The position numbers and the translations under genes are program-made. This document shows, in pieces, positions 43,466 to 52,831 of a stretch of DNA of 64,000 bases. Origin of the DNA: Schlegelella_A sp038318385 (lineage in GTDB: Bacteria; Pseudomonadota; Gammaproteobacteria; Burkholderiales; Burkholderiaceae_C); assembly GCA_038318385.1 (NCBI GenBank), contig JBBQCD010000003.1:1-64000 (forward strand), given 5' to 3'. Below the pieces are notes generated by a model, which was given only the letters and a program-made list of their open reading frames with translations, was not told the DNA's origin and searched no databases. Within the stretch, counting starts at the first letter, position 1. Each line of letters begins with the position of its first letter.

Positions 43466-44233
43466 GTGACGAGCGTCCATGGCACCGTCTTCCTCGTGCC
43501 GAACACCCTCGACCTCGGCACCGCCGACGCTCAGGCGGACCTGCAGGAAACGCTGCCGCTCGGCGTGATCCGCCGCGCCGCGGGACTTGGTCACTGGATC
43601 GCCGAGAACGCGAAGAGCACGCGGGCGTTCCTCAAGCGCGTCGACGCCGTGGTCACCTTGGCCCTGCCGTTGCAGGCGATCTCGATCGTCGAACTGCCGC
43701 GGCCCCGCAAGGGCACGGCTGTGGGCACCAGCCCAGACCTCGAACCCCTTCTGGCACCGGCACTCGATGGACACGACATCGGCGTCATCTCGGAAGCCGG
43801 CCTTCCCGCCGTGGCGGATCCCGGCGCCGCGGTCGTCGCCGCGGCTCATGCCCTGGGGCTGCAGGTGGTGCCACTGCCAGGGGCGAGTTCGCTGCTGCTG
43901 GCGCTAGCGGGCAGCGGGCTGAACGGGCAGAGCTTCGCCTTCGTCGGCTACCTGCCGACGGAGCACACGGCACGCGCTGCACGCATCCGGGAGCTGGAAG
44001 CGCACTCGCGGCGATCGTCGCAGACTCAGCTGGTCATCGAAACACCGTATCGCAACGCTGCCCTGCTTTGCGCGCTGCTGGAGACCTTGCAGCCGACGAC
44101 CCGGCTCGCGGTGAGCAGCGGGCTCACCCTGGCGCGGGGTTTCGTGCGCAGCGAACGCGTGGCGGCTTGGCGCAGCCGGCCCGCCACCCTGCCGGCAGAC
44201 GTGCCGACGGTATTCGCCTGGCTTGCGGACTGA
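43466..44233 (+). CDS. SAM-dependent methyltransferase, RsmI-like (tetrapyrrole methylase fold)
   Basis: The 255-residue protein starts at GTG. It has GTVFLVPNTLDLG, IGVISEAGLPAVADPGA and VVPLPGASSLLLALAGSGLN, with YLPTEHTARAARIRELE. These are RsmI-family blocks, although the N-terminus differs from classical RsmI and the target rRNA nucleotide is not established. It follows maf in the order usual in Burkholderiales and converges with the helicase gene. Confidence 0.88.
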   Translation: MTSVHGTVFLVPNTLDLGTADAQADLQETLPLGVIRRAAGLGHWIAENAKSTRAFLKRVDAVVTLALPLQAISIVELPRPRKGTAVGTSPDLEPLLAPALDGHDIGVISEAGLPAVADPGAAVVAAAHALGLQVVPLPGASSLLLALAGSGLNGQSFAFVGYLPTEHTARAARIRELEAHSRRSSQTQLVIETPYRNAALLCALLETLQPTTRLAVSSGLTLARGFVRSERVAAWRSRPATLPADVPTVFAWLAD

Positions 44234-44248
44234 ATGCCCGCGTGCGGC

Positions 44249-45730
44249 TCAGGAGTCGACTTCCTCGGGCTGCTTGGCCCCGAACAGCGCCGCGACGCGG
44301 CGCTTCGGCTTGATGTTCGGCGAGATGCCGCGTGGGGCCGCCGGGGTCTTGCGTTCCCACGCCGGTTCGGCAGCGGTCGGACTCGGCTCGTAAGGCTTGT
44401 CGAAAAACGGGTCGCTGGACGCGCGCACAGGCGGTGGCCGGCGGACGGGAGCCGACTGCGAGGGCCGGTCGTCGGCGTCTTCCCGAACGATCTGGCGGTC
44501 GCGCGACGGCCGCCGCGCCGCCTCGTCGTCGAGTTCGAGCGGCTCGATCTCGATCTTCTTCTTGATCAGCTTCTCGATGTCGCCGACGAGCCTGGCATCG
44601 TCGCGCGAGACCAGCGTCACCGCCAGGCCCGATGCCCCCGCGCGGCCGGTACGGCCGATGCGGTGCACATAGTCCTCGGCGTTGTACGGCACGTCGAAGT
44701 TGAAGACCGCGGGCAGGTCGACGATGTCGAGGCCGCGCGCAGCGACGTCGGTGGCGACCAGGACGTCGACCGAGCCGCCTTTGAACGCATCGAGCGCCTT
44801 CAGCCGCTCATCCTGCGACTTGTCGCCATGCAGCGCGTTGGTGCGCAGGCCGTCGCGCTCGAACGAGCGTGCCAGGCGGGCGCAGCCGAGTTTCGAATTG
44901 ACGAACACCAGGGCCTGGGTGATCGAGCGATCCTTGAGGACCTTCAGCACGGCGCGACGCTTGTCCTCGGTGGCGACGCTGTAGAACACCTGCTCGACAT
45001 TCGTAGCCGTGGCGTTCGGCCGGGCGACCTCGACCATCAGCGGGTCCTGCAGGTAGCTCTCCGCCAGACGCCGGATTTCCGGCGAGAACGTGGCCGAGAA
45101 CAGCAGTGTCTGGCGCGCCTTCGGCAGATACGAGAGGATGCGCTGGAGGTCCGGCAGGAAGCCGATGTCGAGCATCCGGTCGGCCTCATCGAGGACCACA
45201 TACTCGACCTGGTTCAATACGCAGTTCTTGGCTTCGATGTGGTCGAGCAGGCGGCCGGGAGTGGCGACGAGGACCTCTACGCCCGCCTTCAGCTCGAGCG
45301 TCTGCGGCTTCATGTCGATGCCGCCGTAGACCACGGCGACGCGCAGCTTCGAATGGGCGGCGTAGCCCTTGATGTTCGAGGCGACCTGATCGGCGAGCTC
45401 CCGCGTCGGGGCGATGACGAGCGCGCGCACCGGGTGGCGTGCCGGCGACATGCTGGCGTTCTCGTGGCGCAGCATCTTGTGCAGCAAGGGCAGCGAAAAC
45501 GCCGCCGTCTTGCCGGTCCCGGTCTGGGCGGCACCCATGATGTCGCGACCCGCCAGGACGTAGGGAATCGCCTTGGCCTGGATCGGGGTCATCGTCGTGT
45601 AGCCCTGGTCGGCGACGGCGCGCTGCAGGGATTCGGCGAGGCCGACGCTCGAGAAGAGGAGCGAGCCGGAGGGAGCGTCAGGCTCGGAGGCAGGGGCGGG
45701 GGAGAGGGCGGGGTTCTGCATGTCGATCAT
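44249..45730 (-). CDS. rhlE: DEAD-box RNA helicase, RhlE-type
   Basis: The 493-residue protein has Q motif TPIQAKAIP, Walker A AQTGTGKTAAF, PTRELADQ, VLDEADRMLDIGF, SAT in LLFSATFSPEI, VATDVAARGLDI and HRIGRTGRAGASG. A basic, disordered tail of about 110 residues follows. It remodels rRNA or mRNA. The start could be the ATG nine bases later. It is divergent from the surface-glycan cluster, with 140 bp between. Confidence 0.93.
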   Translation of the reverse strand: MIDMQNPALSPAPASEPDAPSGSLLFSSVGLAESLQRAVADQGYTTMTPIQAKAIPYVLAGRDIMGAAQTGTGKTAAFSLPLLHKMLRHENASMSPARHPVRALVIAPTRELADQVASNIKGYAAHSKLRVAVVYGGIDMKPQTLELKAGVEVLVATPGRLLDHIEAKNCVLNQVEYVVLDEADRMLDIGFLPDLQRILSYLPKARQTLLFSATFSPEIRRLAESYLQDPLMVEVARPNATATNVEQVFYSVATEDKRRAVLKVLKDRSITQALVFVNSKLGCARLARSFERDGLRTNALHGDKSQDERLKALDAFKGGSVDVLVATDVAARGLDIVDLPAVFNFDVPYNAEDYVHRIGRTGRAGASGLAVTLVSRDDARLVGDIEKLIKKKIEIEPLELDDEAARRPSRDRQIVREDADDRPSQSAPVRRPPPVRASSDPFFDKPYEPSPTAAEPAWERKTPAAPRGISPNIKPKRRVAALFGAKQPEEVDS

Positions 45731-45870
45731 CCTTGATTATCGCGTACGGCACGGTTCGGCGTAAGCCTGCCCCTGGCCGGCTCCCAGGAGCAAGTGATCG
45801 CGGACCCGCTCACTTCGTTACGCTTGCGCCGGCGAAACGACCTCTTATCCGCCTGTAGAATCTGTGTTCA

Positions 45871-46275
45871 ATGGATGAACGCACCCCGACCGAAGCGCTC
45901 GCTCGCGTCTCGGTGGGCACGTCCGACGGCCCTGAACTCGCGTTGCTGCGCTTGCTCGAACGCCATCCCGAGTATTCGCAACGCCAGATGTCGAGTGCCC
46001 TGGGTGTCAGCATCGGCAAGGCGCATTACCTTCTCCGAGCCCTGCTGGACAAGGGCTGGGTCAAGGCGAAGAACTTCAAGCGGAGCGAGAACAAGGCAGG
46101 GTACCTTTACGTGTTGACGCCCAACGGCGTGAGCCAGCGGCTCCAGCTGACCCGTTCGTTCCTGGCGCACAAGGAGCGCGAATACGACAAGCTGCACGCC
46201 CAGATCGCAGCCTTGAGAGCCGAGTTGGCAGACCAATCGGCTGGCGCCACGGGATCCGACATGCAGTCCGGCTGA
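45871..46275 (+). CDS. MarR-like EPS-associated transcriptional regulator
   Basis: The 134-residue protein has a winged-helix N-terminal domain (LALLRLLERHPEYSQRQMSS, ALGVSIGKAHYLLRALLDKG, WVKAKNFKRSENKAGYLYVL) and a C-terminal coiled coil with LAHKEREYDKLHAQIAALRA. This matches the EPS-associated MarR-like family found at the head of exopolysaccharide loci. A TAGAAT is 10 nt before the ATG and may be its -10. It precedes legB by 16 bp, so it probably controls this cluster. Confidence 0.9.
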   Translation: MDERTPTEALARVSVGTSDGPELALLRLLERHPEYSQRQMSSALGVSIGKAHYLLRALLDKGWVKAKNFKRSENKAGYLYVLTPNGVSQRLQLTRSFLAHKEREYDKLHAQIAALRAELADQSAGATGSDMQSG

Positions 46276-46291
46276 CCACGCAAGGCAAGAC

Positions 46292-47302
46292 ATGAATCTC
46301 AGGGGACATAAGATACTGGTCACGGGAGCCGATGGCTTCATTGGCTCGCATCTCGTCGAGCACTTGCTCGACCAGGGCGTCGACGTGCGTGCCTTCGTCT
46401 ACTACAACAGCTTCAATTCCTGGGGCTGGCTCGACGACACGAGCGAGCACGTGCGGCAATCGATCGAGGTCTTCGCCGGCGACATCCGCGACCCGCATGG
46501 CGTGCGCCACGCGATGACTGGCTGCGATGTGGTGATTCACCTTGCGGCGCTGATCGCGATCCCCTACTCCTACCATTCCCCAGACACCTACATCGACACG
46601 AACGTGAAGGGCACCCTCAACGTCGTGCAGGCCGCGCGCGAGTTGGGCGTCGCCCGCGTGGTGCATACATCCACCAGCGAGGTCTACGGCACGGCGCGCT
46701 TCGTTCCGATCACCGAAGCGCATCCGTTACAGGCCCAGTCGCCCTATTCGGCCAGCAAGATCGGCGCCGACCAGATCGCAGCGAGCTTCTTCCATTCCTT
46801 CGAGACGCCGGTCGCGGTGGTCCGTCCCTTCAACACCTACGGCCCGCGCCAGTCGGCGCGCGCCGTGATTCCGACCATCATCACTCAGATTGCCTCCGGC
46901 GCACGCCAAGTCAAGCTCGGCGCCACGCATCCGACGCGCGACTTCAATTTCGTGCGAGATACCGTACGCGGCTTCGTCGCAATCGCCGAATGCGATGCGG
47001 CCGTCGGCCAGGTGGTCAACGTCGGCAGCAACTACGAGGTCTCGATCGGCGACACCGCTCGCCTGATCGCCGAGCTAATGGGACGCGACGTCGAGTTTGC
47101 CAGCGACGACCAGCGCCTGCGACCGGCGGGCAGCGAGGTCGAGCGACTCTGGGCCGACAACACACGGGCCGGCGAGCTCGCCGGCTGGACTCCCGAATAC
47201 GCCGGCCTCGACGGCCTGCGCCGCGGCCTGCGCGAGACCATCGACTGGTTCTCCATCAGCGACAACCTGCGCCGTTACAAGGCAGGGATCTACAACGTCT
47301 GA
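46292..47302 (+). CDS. legB: NAD-dependent 4,6-dehydratase LegB-like
   Basis: The 336-residue extended SDR protein has ILVTGADGFIGSHLVEHLLD, DVVIHLAALIAIPYSYHSP, HTSTSEVYGTARFVPITEAH and the catalytic YSASKIGADQ. It is of the LegB/Leptospira-type group that makes the 4-keto-6-deoxy form of UDP- or GDP-GlcNAc, first step of legionaminic acid synthesis. It is followed at once by a matching aminotransferase, as in characterised legionaminic loci. Whether the substrate is UDP- or GDP-linked is open. PtmE downstream favours GDP. Confidence 0.9.
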   Translation: MNLRGHKILVTGADGFIGSHLVEHLLDQGVDVRAFVYYNSFNSWGWLDDTSEHVRQSIEVFAGDIRDPHGVRHAMTGCDVVIHLAALIAIPYSYHSPDTYIDTNVKGTLNVVQAARELGVARVVHTSTSEVYGTARFVPITEAHPLQAQSPYSASKIGADQIAASFFHSFETPVAVVRPFNTYGPRQSARAVIPTIITQIASGARQVKLGATHPTRDFNFVRDTVRGFVAIAECDAAVGQVVNVGSNYEVSIGDTARLIAELMGRDVEFASDDQRLRPAGSEVERLWADNTRAGELAGWTPEYAGLDGLRRGLRETIDWFSISDNLRRYKAGIYNV

Positions 47303-47311
47303 GGAAACCGC

Positions 47312-48514
47312 ATGATGACATCGACTCCAGCGCGCCAGGAAGCAGGGCACGGCACCTTGGGACGGGACGTCCTGGCGGCTGTGCGCAGCGTGCTGGGCCG
47401 GCCGACGGGCACCATCGCCCTGCACGAACCCGAATTTTCCGGCCGCGAGTGGGAATACGTGAAGCAATGTCTGGACACCGGCTGGGTGTCGTCCGTCGGA
47501 GCCTTCGTCGACCGGTTCGAACGGGACATCGCGGCTTTCACGGGGTGCGGTCATGCGGTCGCAACGTCAAACGGGACCTCGGCGCTGCACATCTGTCTCC
47601 TCCTGGCCGGCGTCAGGGCGGGCGACGAAGTCTTGATTCCGGCGCTGACGTTCATCGCCACCGCGAATGCCGTCTCGTACGCCGGCGCGCTACCGCATCT
47701 CGTCGACTCGGAATCCGTGTCGCTCGGAGTCGACGCAGCCAAGTTGGATGCGTACCTGCAAGAGCAGGCCTGCATCATCGACGGCGTCTGCATCAACCGG
47801 CACACGAATGCGCCCATCCGCGCGCTCGTCGTGATGCACGTATTCGGCCATCCCGCGGATCTCGATGCGATCGAAGCGGTCGCACGACGCTGGCGTCTGG
47901 CGCTGGTGGAGGACGCCGCGGAATCCCTGGGCTCGTCCTATCACGGCCGCCATACGGGCAACGTGGGGCTGCTTTCGGCATTGAGCTTCAACGGGAACAA
48001 GATCGCCACCACGGGTGGCGGCGGAGCGATCCTGACCAACGACGCAGAGCTTGCCCATCGGGCCAAACACCTGACGACGACAGCGCGAACCCATCATCGA
48101 TGGAACTTCCTGCACGACGAAGTCGGCTACAACTACCGCCTGCCCAACCTCAACGCTGCGCTCGGCTGCGCGCAACTAGAACGGCTGCCGGCGATGCTCG
48201 AACGCAAGCGCCATCTGGCCGGCCGTTACGACGAGGCCTTCGCAGGCCTGCGCGGCTTGACGTTCCTGCGCGAACCCGCCGGCACGACCAGCAACTACTG
48301 GTTGAACACACTCGTCCTGGACTCCCCCGGCGAGCAACTTCGCGACGATCTGCTGTCGATCTTGAACGATGCCGGCTACATGTCCAGGCCGGTGTGGACG
48401 CTGATGCACAAGCTTCCGATGTACGCGCACTGTCCGCGCATGGATCTCGGCGTCGCCGAAGCGATGGAAGCACGCCTCATCAGCCTGCCGAGCAGCGCGA
48501 AGCTCGGTGACTGA
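47312..48514 (+). CDS. legC: DegT-family aminotransferase LegC-like
   Basis: The 400-residue fold-type I PLP enzyme has GCGHAVATSNGTSALHICLL, DEVLIPALTFIATANAVSYA, LALVEDAAESLGSSYHGRHT and the Schiff-base Lys in SFNGNKIATTGGGGAIL. It should aminate the 4-keto sugar made by LegB. The pair belongs to the same Leptospira-like group. GAGGAAA is 7 nt before the ATG. Its end overlaps legG. Confidence 0.92.
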   Translation: MMTSTPARQEAGHGTLGRDVLAAVRSVLGRPTGTIALHEPEFSGREWEYVKQCLDTGWVSSVGAFVDRFERDIAAFTGCGHAVATSNGTSALHICLLLAGVRAGDEVLIPALTFIATANAVSYAGALPHLVDSESVSLGVDAAKLDAYLQEQACIIDGVCINRHTNAPIRALVVMHVFGHPADLDAIEAVARRWRLALVEDAAESLGSSYHGRHTGNVGLLSALSFNGNKIATTGGGGAILTNDAELAHRAKHLTTTARTHHRWNFLHDEVGYNYRLPNLNAALGCAQLERLPAMLERKRHLAGRYDEAFAGLRGLTFLREPAGTTSNYWLNTLVLDSPGEQLRDDLLSILNDAGYMSRPVWTLMHKLPMYAHCPRMDLGVAEAMEARLISLPSSAKLGD

Positions 48515-49682
48515 CGCGATGCAGCGCCGCATTTGCGTCGTGACGGGCAGCCGGGCCGAGTACGGCATCCTGTACTGGTTGATCCGTTCCCTTGCAGACG
48601 ACCCCGAGATGCAACTGCAGCTCGTGGCGACGGGGACCCACCTGGTGCCGGAGTTCGGCCTGACCTACAAGGCGATCGAATCCGATGGTTTCCAGATCGA
48701 CCGCAAGATCGAGATGATGGTATCCAGCGACACCCCGGTCGGCATGGCCAAGTCAGTCGGGCTCGGGGTTCTCGGATTCGCCGACGCATTCGAGGACCTT
48801 GCTCCCGACGCGGTCGTGATCCTGGGCGACCGATTCGAAATGCTCGCCGTCGCTCAGGCTGCCTTCCTGACCGGCTTTCCGATCGCTCACATCTCCGGTG
48901 GCGAGGTGACCGAAGGTGCGATCGACGATGCGATCCGCCATGCCATCACCAAGCTCTCGCGCTATCACTTCGTCGCGGCCGAGCCGTACCGACGGCGGGT
49001 CATCCAGCTTGGAGAGCATCCGTCGACAGTCTTCAACGTCGGCGATCCCGGCCTCGACAACGTCGCCCGTTTGCCGCTGCTCGATCGAGAGCCGATCTGC
49101 ATGCAAGTGAAACTGGATCCCCGCCGACCGTTCTTTCTCGTCACCTATCACCCGTTGACGACGGGCGGGACCGACCCCGCAACGGGAATGGGCGAGCTCT
49201 TGCGTGCGCTCGATGGCTGCGCCGACCACGACGTGTTGATCACGAAGCCGAACGCGGACGCCGGGGGCCGCCTGCTGTCGACGATGGTGGATGAATACGC
49301 AGCCCGCCGCCCTGGGCAGGTGGCGGCGGCCACCTCGCTGGGACAGTTGAAGTACCTGAGCGCCATGAAGCATTGCGCGGCCGTGGTCGGGAACTCCTCG
49401 TCCGGCATCGTTGAGGCTCCCGCCTTGAAGCGACCGACCGTGAACGTGGGTCCGCGACAGGACGGCAGGCTCAAGGCCGATTCGATCATCGACTGCGCAG
49501 CCGAGTCCGCGGCGATCTCGAGCGCGCTGCGACGAGCGGTCTCGGCAGAGTTCCAGCACCGTGCGGCCGGGGCGGTTTCGCTGTACGGAGCCTCCGATGC
49601 CTCGACAAGGATCCATGGTCTTCTCAAGGCATTGGATCTGACGCGCCATTGCGCCAAGCATTTCCACGATGTCGCCTTCTGA
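48507..49682 (+). CDS. legG: Hydrolysing NDP-sugar 2-epimerase LegG/NeuC-like
   Basis: From the GTG the product is 391 residues, and an ATG at 48519 gives 387. Blocks are RICVVTGSRAEYGILYWLIR, VVILGDRFEMLAVAQAAFL, AHISGGEVTEGAIDDAIRHA, VTYHPLTTG and VVGNSSSGIVEAPALKRPTV, all typical of the NeuC/LegG group. It releases the nucleotide and inverts C2 to give a 2,4-diacetamido-trideoxymannose, or ManNAc in NeuC. The context decides for LegG. Confidence 0.93.
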   Translation: MTDAMQRRICVVTGSRAEYGILYWLIRSLADDPEMQLQLVATGTHLVPEFGLTYKAIESDGFQIDRKIEMMVSSDTPVGMAKSVGLGVLGFADAFEDLAPDAVVILGDRFEMLAVAQAAFLTGFPIAHISGGEVTEGAIDDAIRHAITKLSRYHFVAAEPYRRRVIQLGEHPSTVFNVGDPGLDNVARLPLLDREPICMQVKLDPRRPFFLVTYHPLTTGGTDPATGMGELLRALDGCADHDVLITKPNADAGGRLLSTMVDEYAARRPGQVAAATSLGQLKYLSAMKHCAAVVGNSSSGIVEAPALKRPTVNVGPRQDGRLKADSIIDCAAESAAISSALRRAVSAEFQHRAAGAVSLYGASDASTRIHGLLKALDLTRHCAKHFHDVAF

Positions 49683-50745
49683 CCTGACCCTGCTCGGCGG
49701 CGAGTTCGAGCTTCGTGCCGAAGACCTTGCCGTGGATCCGCGAGGCGGCGCGGCGTTTCCGGGATTCGGCGCACGCCACGAAACCTGGCTCGACACCGGG
49801 CGCTCAGCCCTCGTCGTCGCGGCACGCGACATCCTGCGACGCGGCGGCCGGCCCAGGGTGTGGCTCCCGGCCTACTGTTGCGAGACGGTGATCGCCCCCT
49901 TCCAGGACCAGCAGTTCGAGGTGCGCTTCTACGGCGTCGGTTCGGACCTCGCAGGCATGGAGGTCCATCCCGAGAACGGCGACACCTTGCTGTTCATCCA
50001 CTATTTCGGCCATCGGAACACGGGCGCCCTGGGCAGACTCGAGGCGCTCCGCGCCGCAGGTGTCGCCGTGGTGGAAGACTGCGTGCAGGCAGCCCTGACC
50101 GAAGGGATCGGGAAGGACAGCGACTACGGCGTGTCCAGCCTGCGCAAGCTGCTGCCGCAGCCCGACGGCGCACTGCTCGCCTCGAGGCGACCGGTCACCC
50201 CGGATGCGGCACCGAGTTCCGAAGCGTTCGTCAGCGCGAAAGTCGCCGGCAAGCTCCTGCGCGGCGCAGGTGCGGCGGACGAGACCTATCTAAGACTGTT
50301 CGAGCACGCGGAGTGCCACCTCTTGCCGGTGGTGCCACGGCAGATGTCATGGCTGAGCGGCCGCCTGCTGCGCAAGACCGACCTGGAGGCGGTAGCGAAC
50401 CGGCGTCGCGCCAACTGGGTCTTCCTTCGAGCCGCGTTGCGGCGGTCGGAATCCGTGGCTGGCCTGAGCCTTGTTTTCGACACGCTGGGCGAAGGCGAAG
50501 TGCCGCTCGGTCTTCCCGTTCGCGTCCCGCGCGGGCAACGCGACTCGCTGCGGCGCTACCTGGCCGGCCATGGGATCTATTGCGCGATCCACTGGGCCCT
50601 GACCCACCTTCCCTCCGGCGAGTTTGCGGAGGAGCGGGCGGTCTCGGATGCCCTGCTGACCTTGCCGATCGACCAGCGCTACGACAGCCGTCATCTCGAG
50701 AGACTCGTCGACGCGCTGCAGTCCTTTCCCGGAGATCTACGATGA
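49669..50745 (+). CDS. Divergent DegT-like PLP-dependent protein of unknown role
   Basis: The 358-residue protein resembles fold-type I sugar aminotransferases only loosely. RVWLPAYCCETVIAPFQ stands where DegT enzymes have the glycine-rich PAY/F region. VVEDCVQAALTEG supplies the PLP-contacting Asp, and SLRKLLPQPDGALL a likely Schiff-base Lys. The length is shorter than LegC and the C-terminus is different. It overlaps legG by 14 bp and legI by 4 bp, so it is part of the same transcript. It may aminate an acyl or sugar precursor not on the core pathway. The substrate is unknown. Confidence 0.75.
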   Translation: MSPSDLTLLGGEFELRAEDLAVDPRGGAAFPGFGARHETWLDTGRSALVVAARDILRRGGRPRVWLPAYCCETVIAPFQDQQFEVRFYGVGSDLAGMEVHPENGDTLLFIHYFGHRNTGALGRLEALRAAGVAVVEDCVQAALTEGIGKDSDYGVSSLRKLLPQPDGALLASRRPVTPDAAPSSEAFVSAKVAGKLLRGAGAADETYLRLFEHAECHLLPVVPRQMSWLSGRLLRKTDLEAVANRRRANWVFLRAALRRSESVAGLSLVFDTLGEGEVPLGLPVRVPRGQRDSLRRYLAGHGIYCAIHWALTHLPSGEFAEERAVSDALLTLPIDQRYDSRHLERLVDALQSFPGDLR

Positions 50746-51827
50746 GTTTCCCCGTCTTCATCATCGCGGAGGCTGGCGTCAACCACAACGGCTCCCTCGA
50801 GTGCGCCAAGCAACTGATCGACGTCGCGGCCTCCGCCGGTGCTGACGCGGTCAAGTTCCAGACCTTCAGGTCCGAATCCGTCATCAGCCGCGGCGCGCGC
50901 AAGGCGGAGTACCAGGTCACCAACACCGGGAACGACGAGTCGCAGCTCGAGATGGTGAGGCGCCTCGAACTCGGCCTGGACGCCCACCGTGAGCTCATCG
51001 CGCATGCGCGGACGCGAGGAATCCTCTTCCTGTCCACGCCGTTCGACCTGGAAAGCGTCCAGGTCCTGACCGAGCAGCTGCATCTGCCGCAGCTCAAGAT
51101 TGCGTCGGGGGAAATCACGAACCTGCCCCTGCTGCTGGCGGCCGGGCGCGCCGGGCTGCCCCTGATCGTCTCCACTGGAATGTGCACGCTCGGCGAAGTG
51201 GAACGGGCGCTCGCCGCCATCGCCTTCGCCGGGACCGCGCCGAAGGACGCGCTGGCGACCGACGACGCTCTGTCCCGTGCGTTCATGAGCGAGCAGGGAC
51301 AGGCGCTTCTGCTCGAGCGCGTCTCGTTGCTTCATTGCACGACGGAATATCCGGCACCTGCGGAGGATGTAAACCTGCGCGCTATGGCCACCATGCGCTC
51401 GGCCTTCGGCCTTCCGGTCGGGTACTCCGACCACACCCGGGGCGTGCACGTGTCGATCGCCGCGGTTGCGCTCGGTGCGCGCATCATCGAAAAGCATTTC
51501 ACCCTCGATCGCTCGATGCCGGGGCCGGACCACGTCGCTTCGCTGGAGCCCGCCGAACTCGTCGCACTGGTCAGCGGTATCCGCGACGTCGAGCGCGCCA
51601 TGGGCTCGGGGCTGAAGATTCCCGCGCCATCTGAGATGAAGAATGTCGCCATCGCGCGCAAGAGCCTGGTCGCGGCGGTCGCGATCCGTCGCGGAGACCA
51701 GTTCGACGCGAAGAACCTCACGACCAAGCGACCTGGCTCCGGCATTTCGGCGATGCGGTACCACGCCTTCCTCGGCCTGGCCGCGACACGTGACTATTCG
51801 GAAGACGAACTGATCGATGAGTCCTGA
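50742..51827 (+). CDS. legI: Nonulosonic acid synthase LegI/NeuB-like
   Basis: The 361-residue protein has IIAEAGVNHNGSLECAKQLI, AVKFQTFRSESVI, LKIASGEITNLPLL and YSDHTRGVHVSIAAVALGAR with the metal ligands, then EKHFTLDRSMPGPDH. A C-terminal SAF antifreeze-like domain (from about residue 295, ARKSLVAAVAIRRGDQF) completes it. It condenses a mannosamine-type sugar with phosphoenolpyruvate to a nine-carbon acid. The ATG is in an ATGA overlap with the preceding gene. Confidence 0.95.
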   Translation: MSFPVFIIAEAGVNHNGSLECAKQLIDVAASAGADAVKFQTFRSESVISRGARKAEYQVTNTGNDESQLEMVRRLELGLDAHRELIAHARTRGILFLSTPFDLESVQVLTEQLHLPQLKIASGEITNLPLLLAAGRAGLPLIVSTGMCTLGEVERALAAIAFAGTAPKDALATDDALSRAFMSEQGQALLLERVSLLHCTTEYPAPAEDVNLRAMATMRSAFGLPVGYSDHTRGVHVSIAAVALGARIIEKHFTLDRSMPGPDHVASLEPAELVALVSGIRDVERAMGSGLKIPAPSEMKNVAIARKSLVAAVAIRRGDQFDAKNLTTKRPGSGISAMRYHAFLGLAATRDYSEDELIDES

Positions 51828-52827
51828 AGCAGCTCTCGTCGACCAGGCGGACGCGCAACGAATCTTCGATGCCCTGCCCGAATCGATGCGGATCCCCAGC
51901 CTCAGCCCCGGGTATGTCGCCGCCGACGCGCGGCGAGACCCGCTGCTGTCGCCGCGCTTTCTCGTCTGGCGACGCGGTACCGCCGTGTTGATGCACGCGG
52001 TTCACGAGGCGCGCATCCCCGGACGCGACGAGTCGGACTGGCAGTCCGCCTACGGTTATGGGGGTCCCCTCGCCGCCGAAGTGGACGATCACGACCTGCA
52101 GTCGGCGTGGCTCGCCCTCGATGCGATCGCGCGCGATCGCCGGATCGTCGCCGAATTCGTCCGCTTCCACCCGCTGGTGGGTAACCAGCGGCTCTATCCG
52201 GGGACGGTTCGCGCGGATCGTCCGGTTGTCGTTCTCGACCTGACTCCGGCCGACCTGCTCGGAAGCTACAGCGGACGAGCGCGAACCGCAGTCCGCAAGG
52301 CGCTGAACGAAGGACTGGCCGTTCGCTGGGATACACCGGTTGAGGCGAAATCCGCATTCCCGCGCTTCTACCGCGAAGGCATGCGGCAGATCGCCGCAAG
52401 CGACTTCTATCTATTCACGGACGCCTATTTCGACGCCCTGCTCGACCTGCCGGGCGCACGCGTATCGAGCGTGGTGCGCGACGGGGTGCCCCTCGCCATG
52501 GGTCTGTTCCTGTTCGGGCCGCGCGTGGCGGAGTACCACCTGTCGGCCGCATCCGCGGAAGGACGCCAGGCGAACGCCACCAACCTGCTGCTGCACGGCG
52601 CCGCGCAGGCCGCGCGGGAGGCGGGTCTGACCAGCCTGTATCTCGGGGGCGGCACCACACCGGATGTCGACAACCCGCTGCTCTGGTTCAAGACCTCGTA
52701 CGCTCCTGCAGGATCGAGCTTCTTCATCGGGTCCCGCATCCACGACCCGGCCACCTATGCCGACCTCCGGGCGGCATTCCCGGACCCGGCGCGCGCTTCG
52801 CTGCGCGTGCTCTTCTACCGGAGTTGA
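51817..52827 (+). CDS. FemAB/GNAT-like acyltransferase
   Basis: The 336-residue protein shows the double-GNAT pattern of FemAB/BioF2-like enzymes. It has YGYGGPLAAEVDDHD and ADLLGSYSGRARTAVRKALN in the first half. In the second half, FYREGMRQIAASDFYLFTD and ATNLLLHGAAQAAREAGLTS precede LYLGGGTTPDVDNPLLWFK. It probably acylates or aminoacylates an amine with an activated donor. Overlapping legI by 11 bp, it is a candidate for the N-acetylation step that LegH performs elsewhere, or for a different decoration. Confidence 0.72.
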   Translation: MSPEAALVDQADAQRIFDALPESMRIPSLSPGYVAADARRDPLLSPRFLVWRRGTAVLMHAVHEARIPGRDESDWQSAYGYGGPLAAEVDDHDLQSAWLALDAIARDRRIVAEFVRFHPLVGNQRLYPGTVRADRPVVVLDLTPADLLGSYSGRARTAVRKALNEGLAVRWDTPVEAKSAFPRFYREGMRQIAASDFYLFTDAYFDALLDLPGARVSSVVRDGVPLAMGLFLFGPRVAEYHLSAASAEGRQANATNLLLHGAAQAAREAGLTSLYLGGGTTPDVDNPLLWFKTSYAPAGSSFFIGSRIHDPATYADLRAAFPDPARASLRVLFYRS

Positions 52828-52831
52828 ACCG

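Noticed and set aside
48507..51827. N-acetylneuraminic (sialic) acid pathway
   Set aside because: NeuC- and NeuB-like genes alone would fit, but LegB, LegC and PtmE precede or follow them in the same transcript, which favours legionaminic-type nonulosonate.
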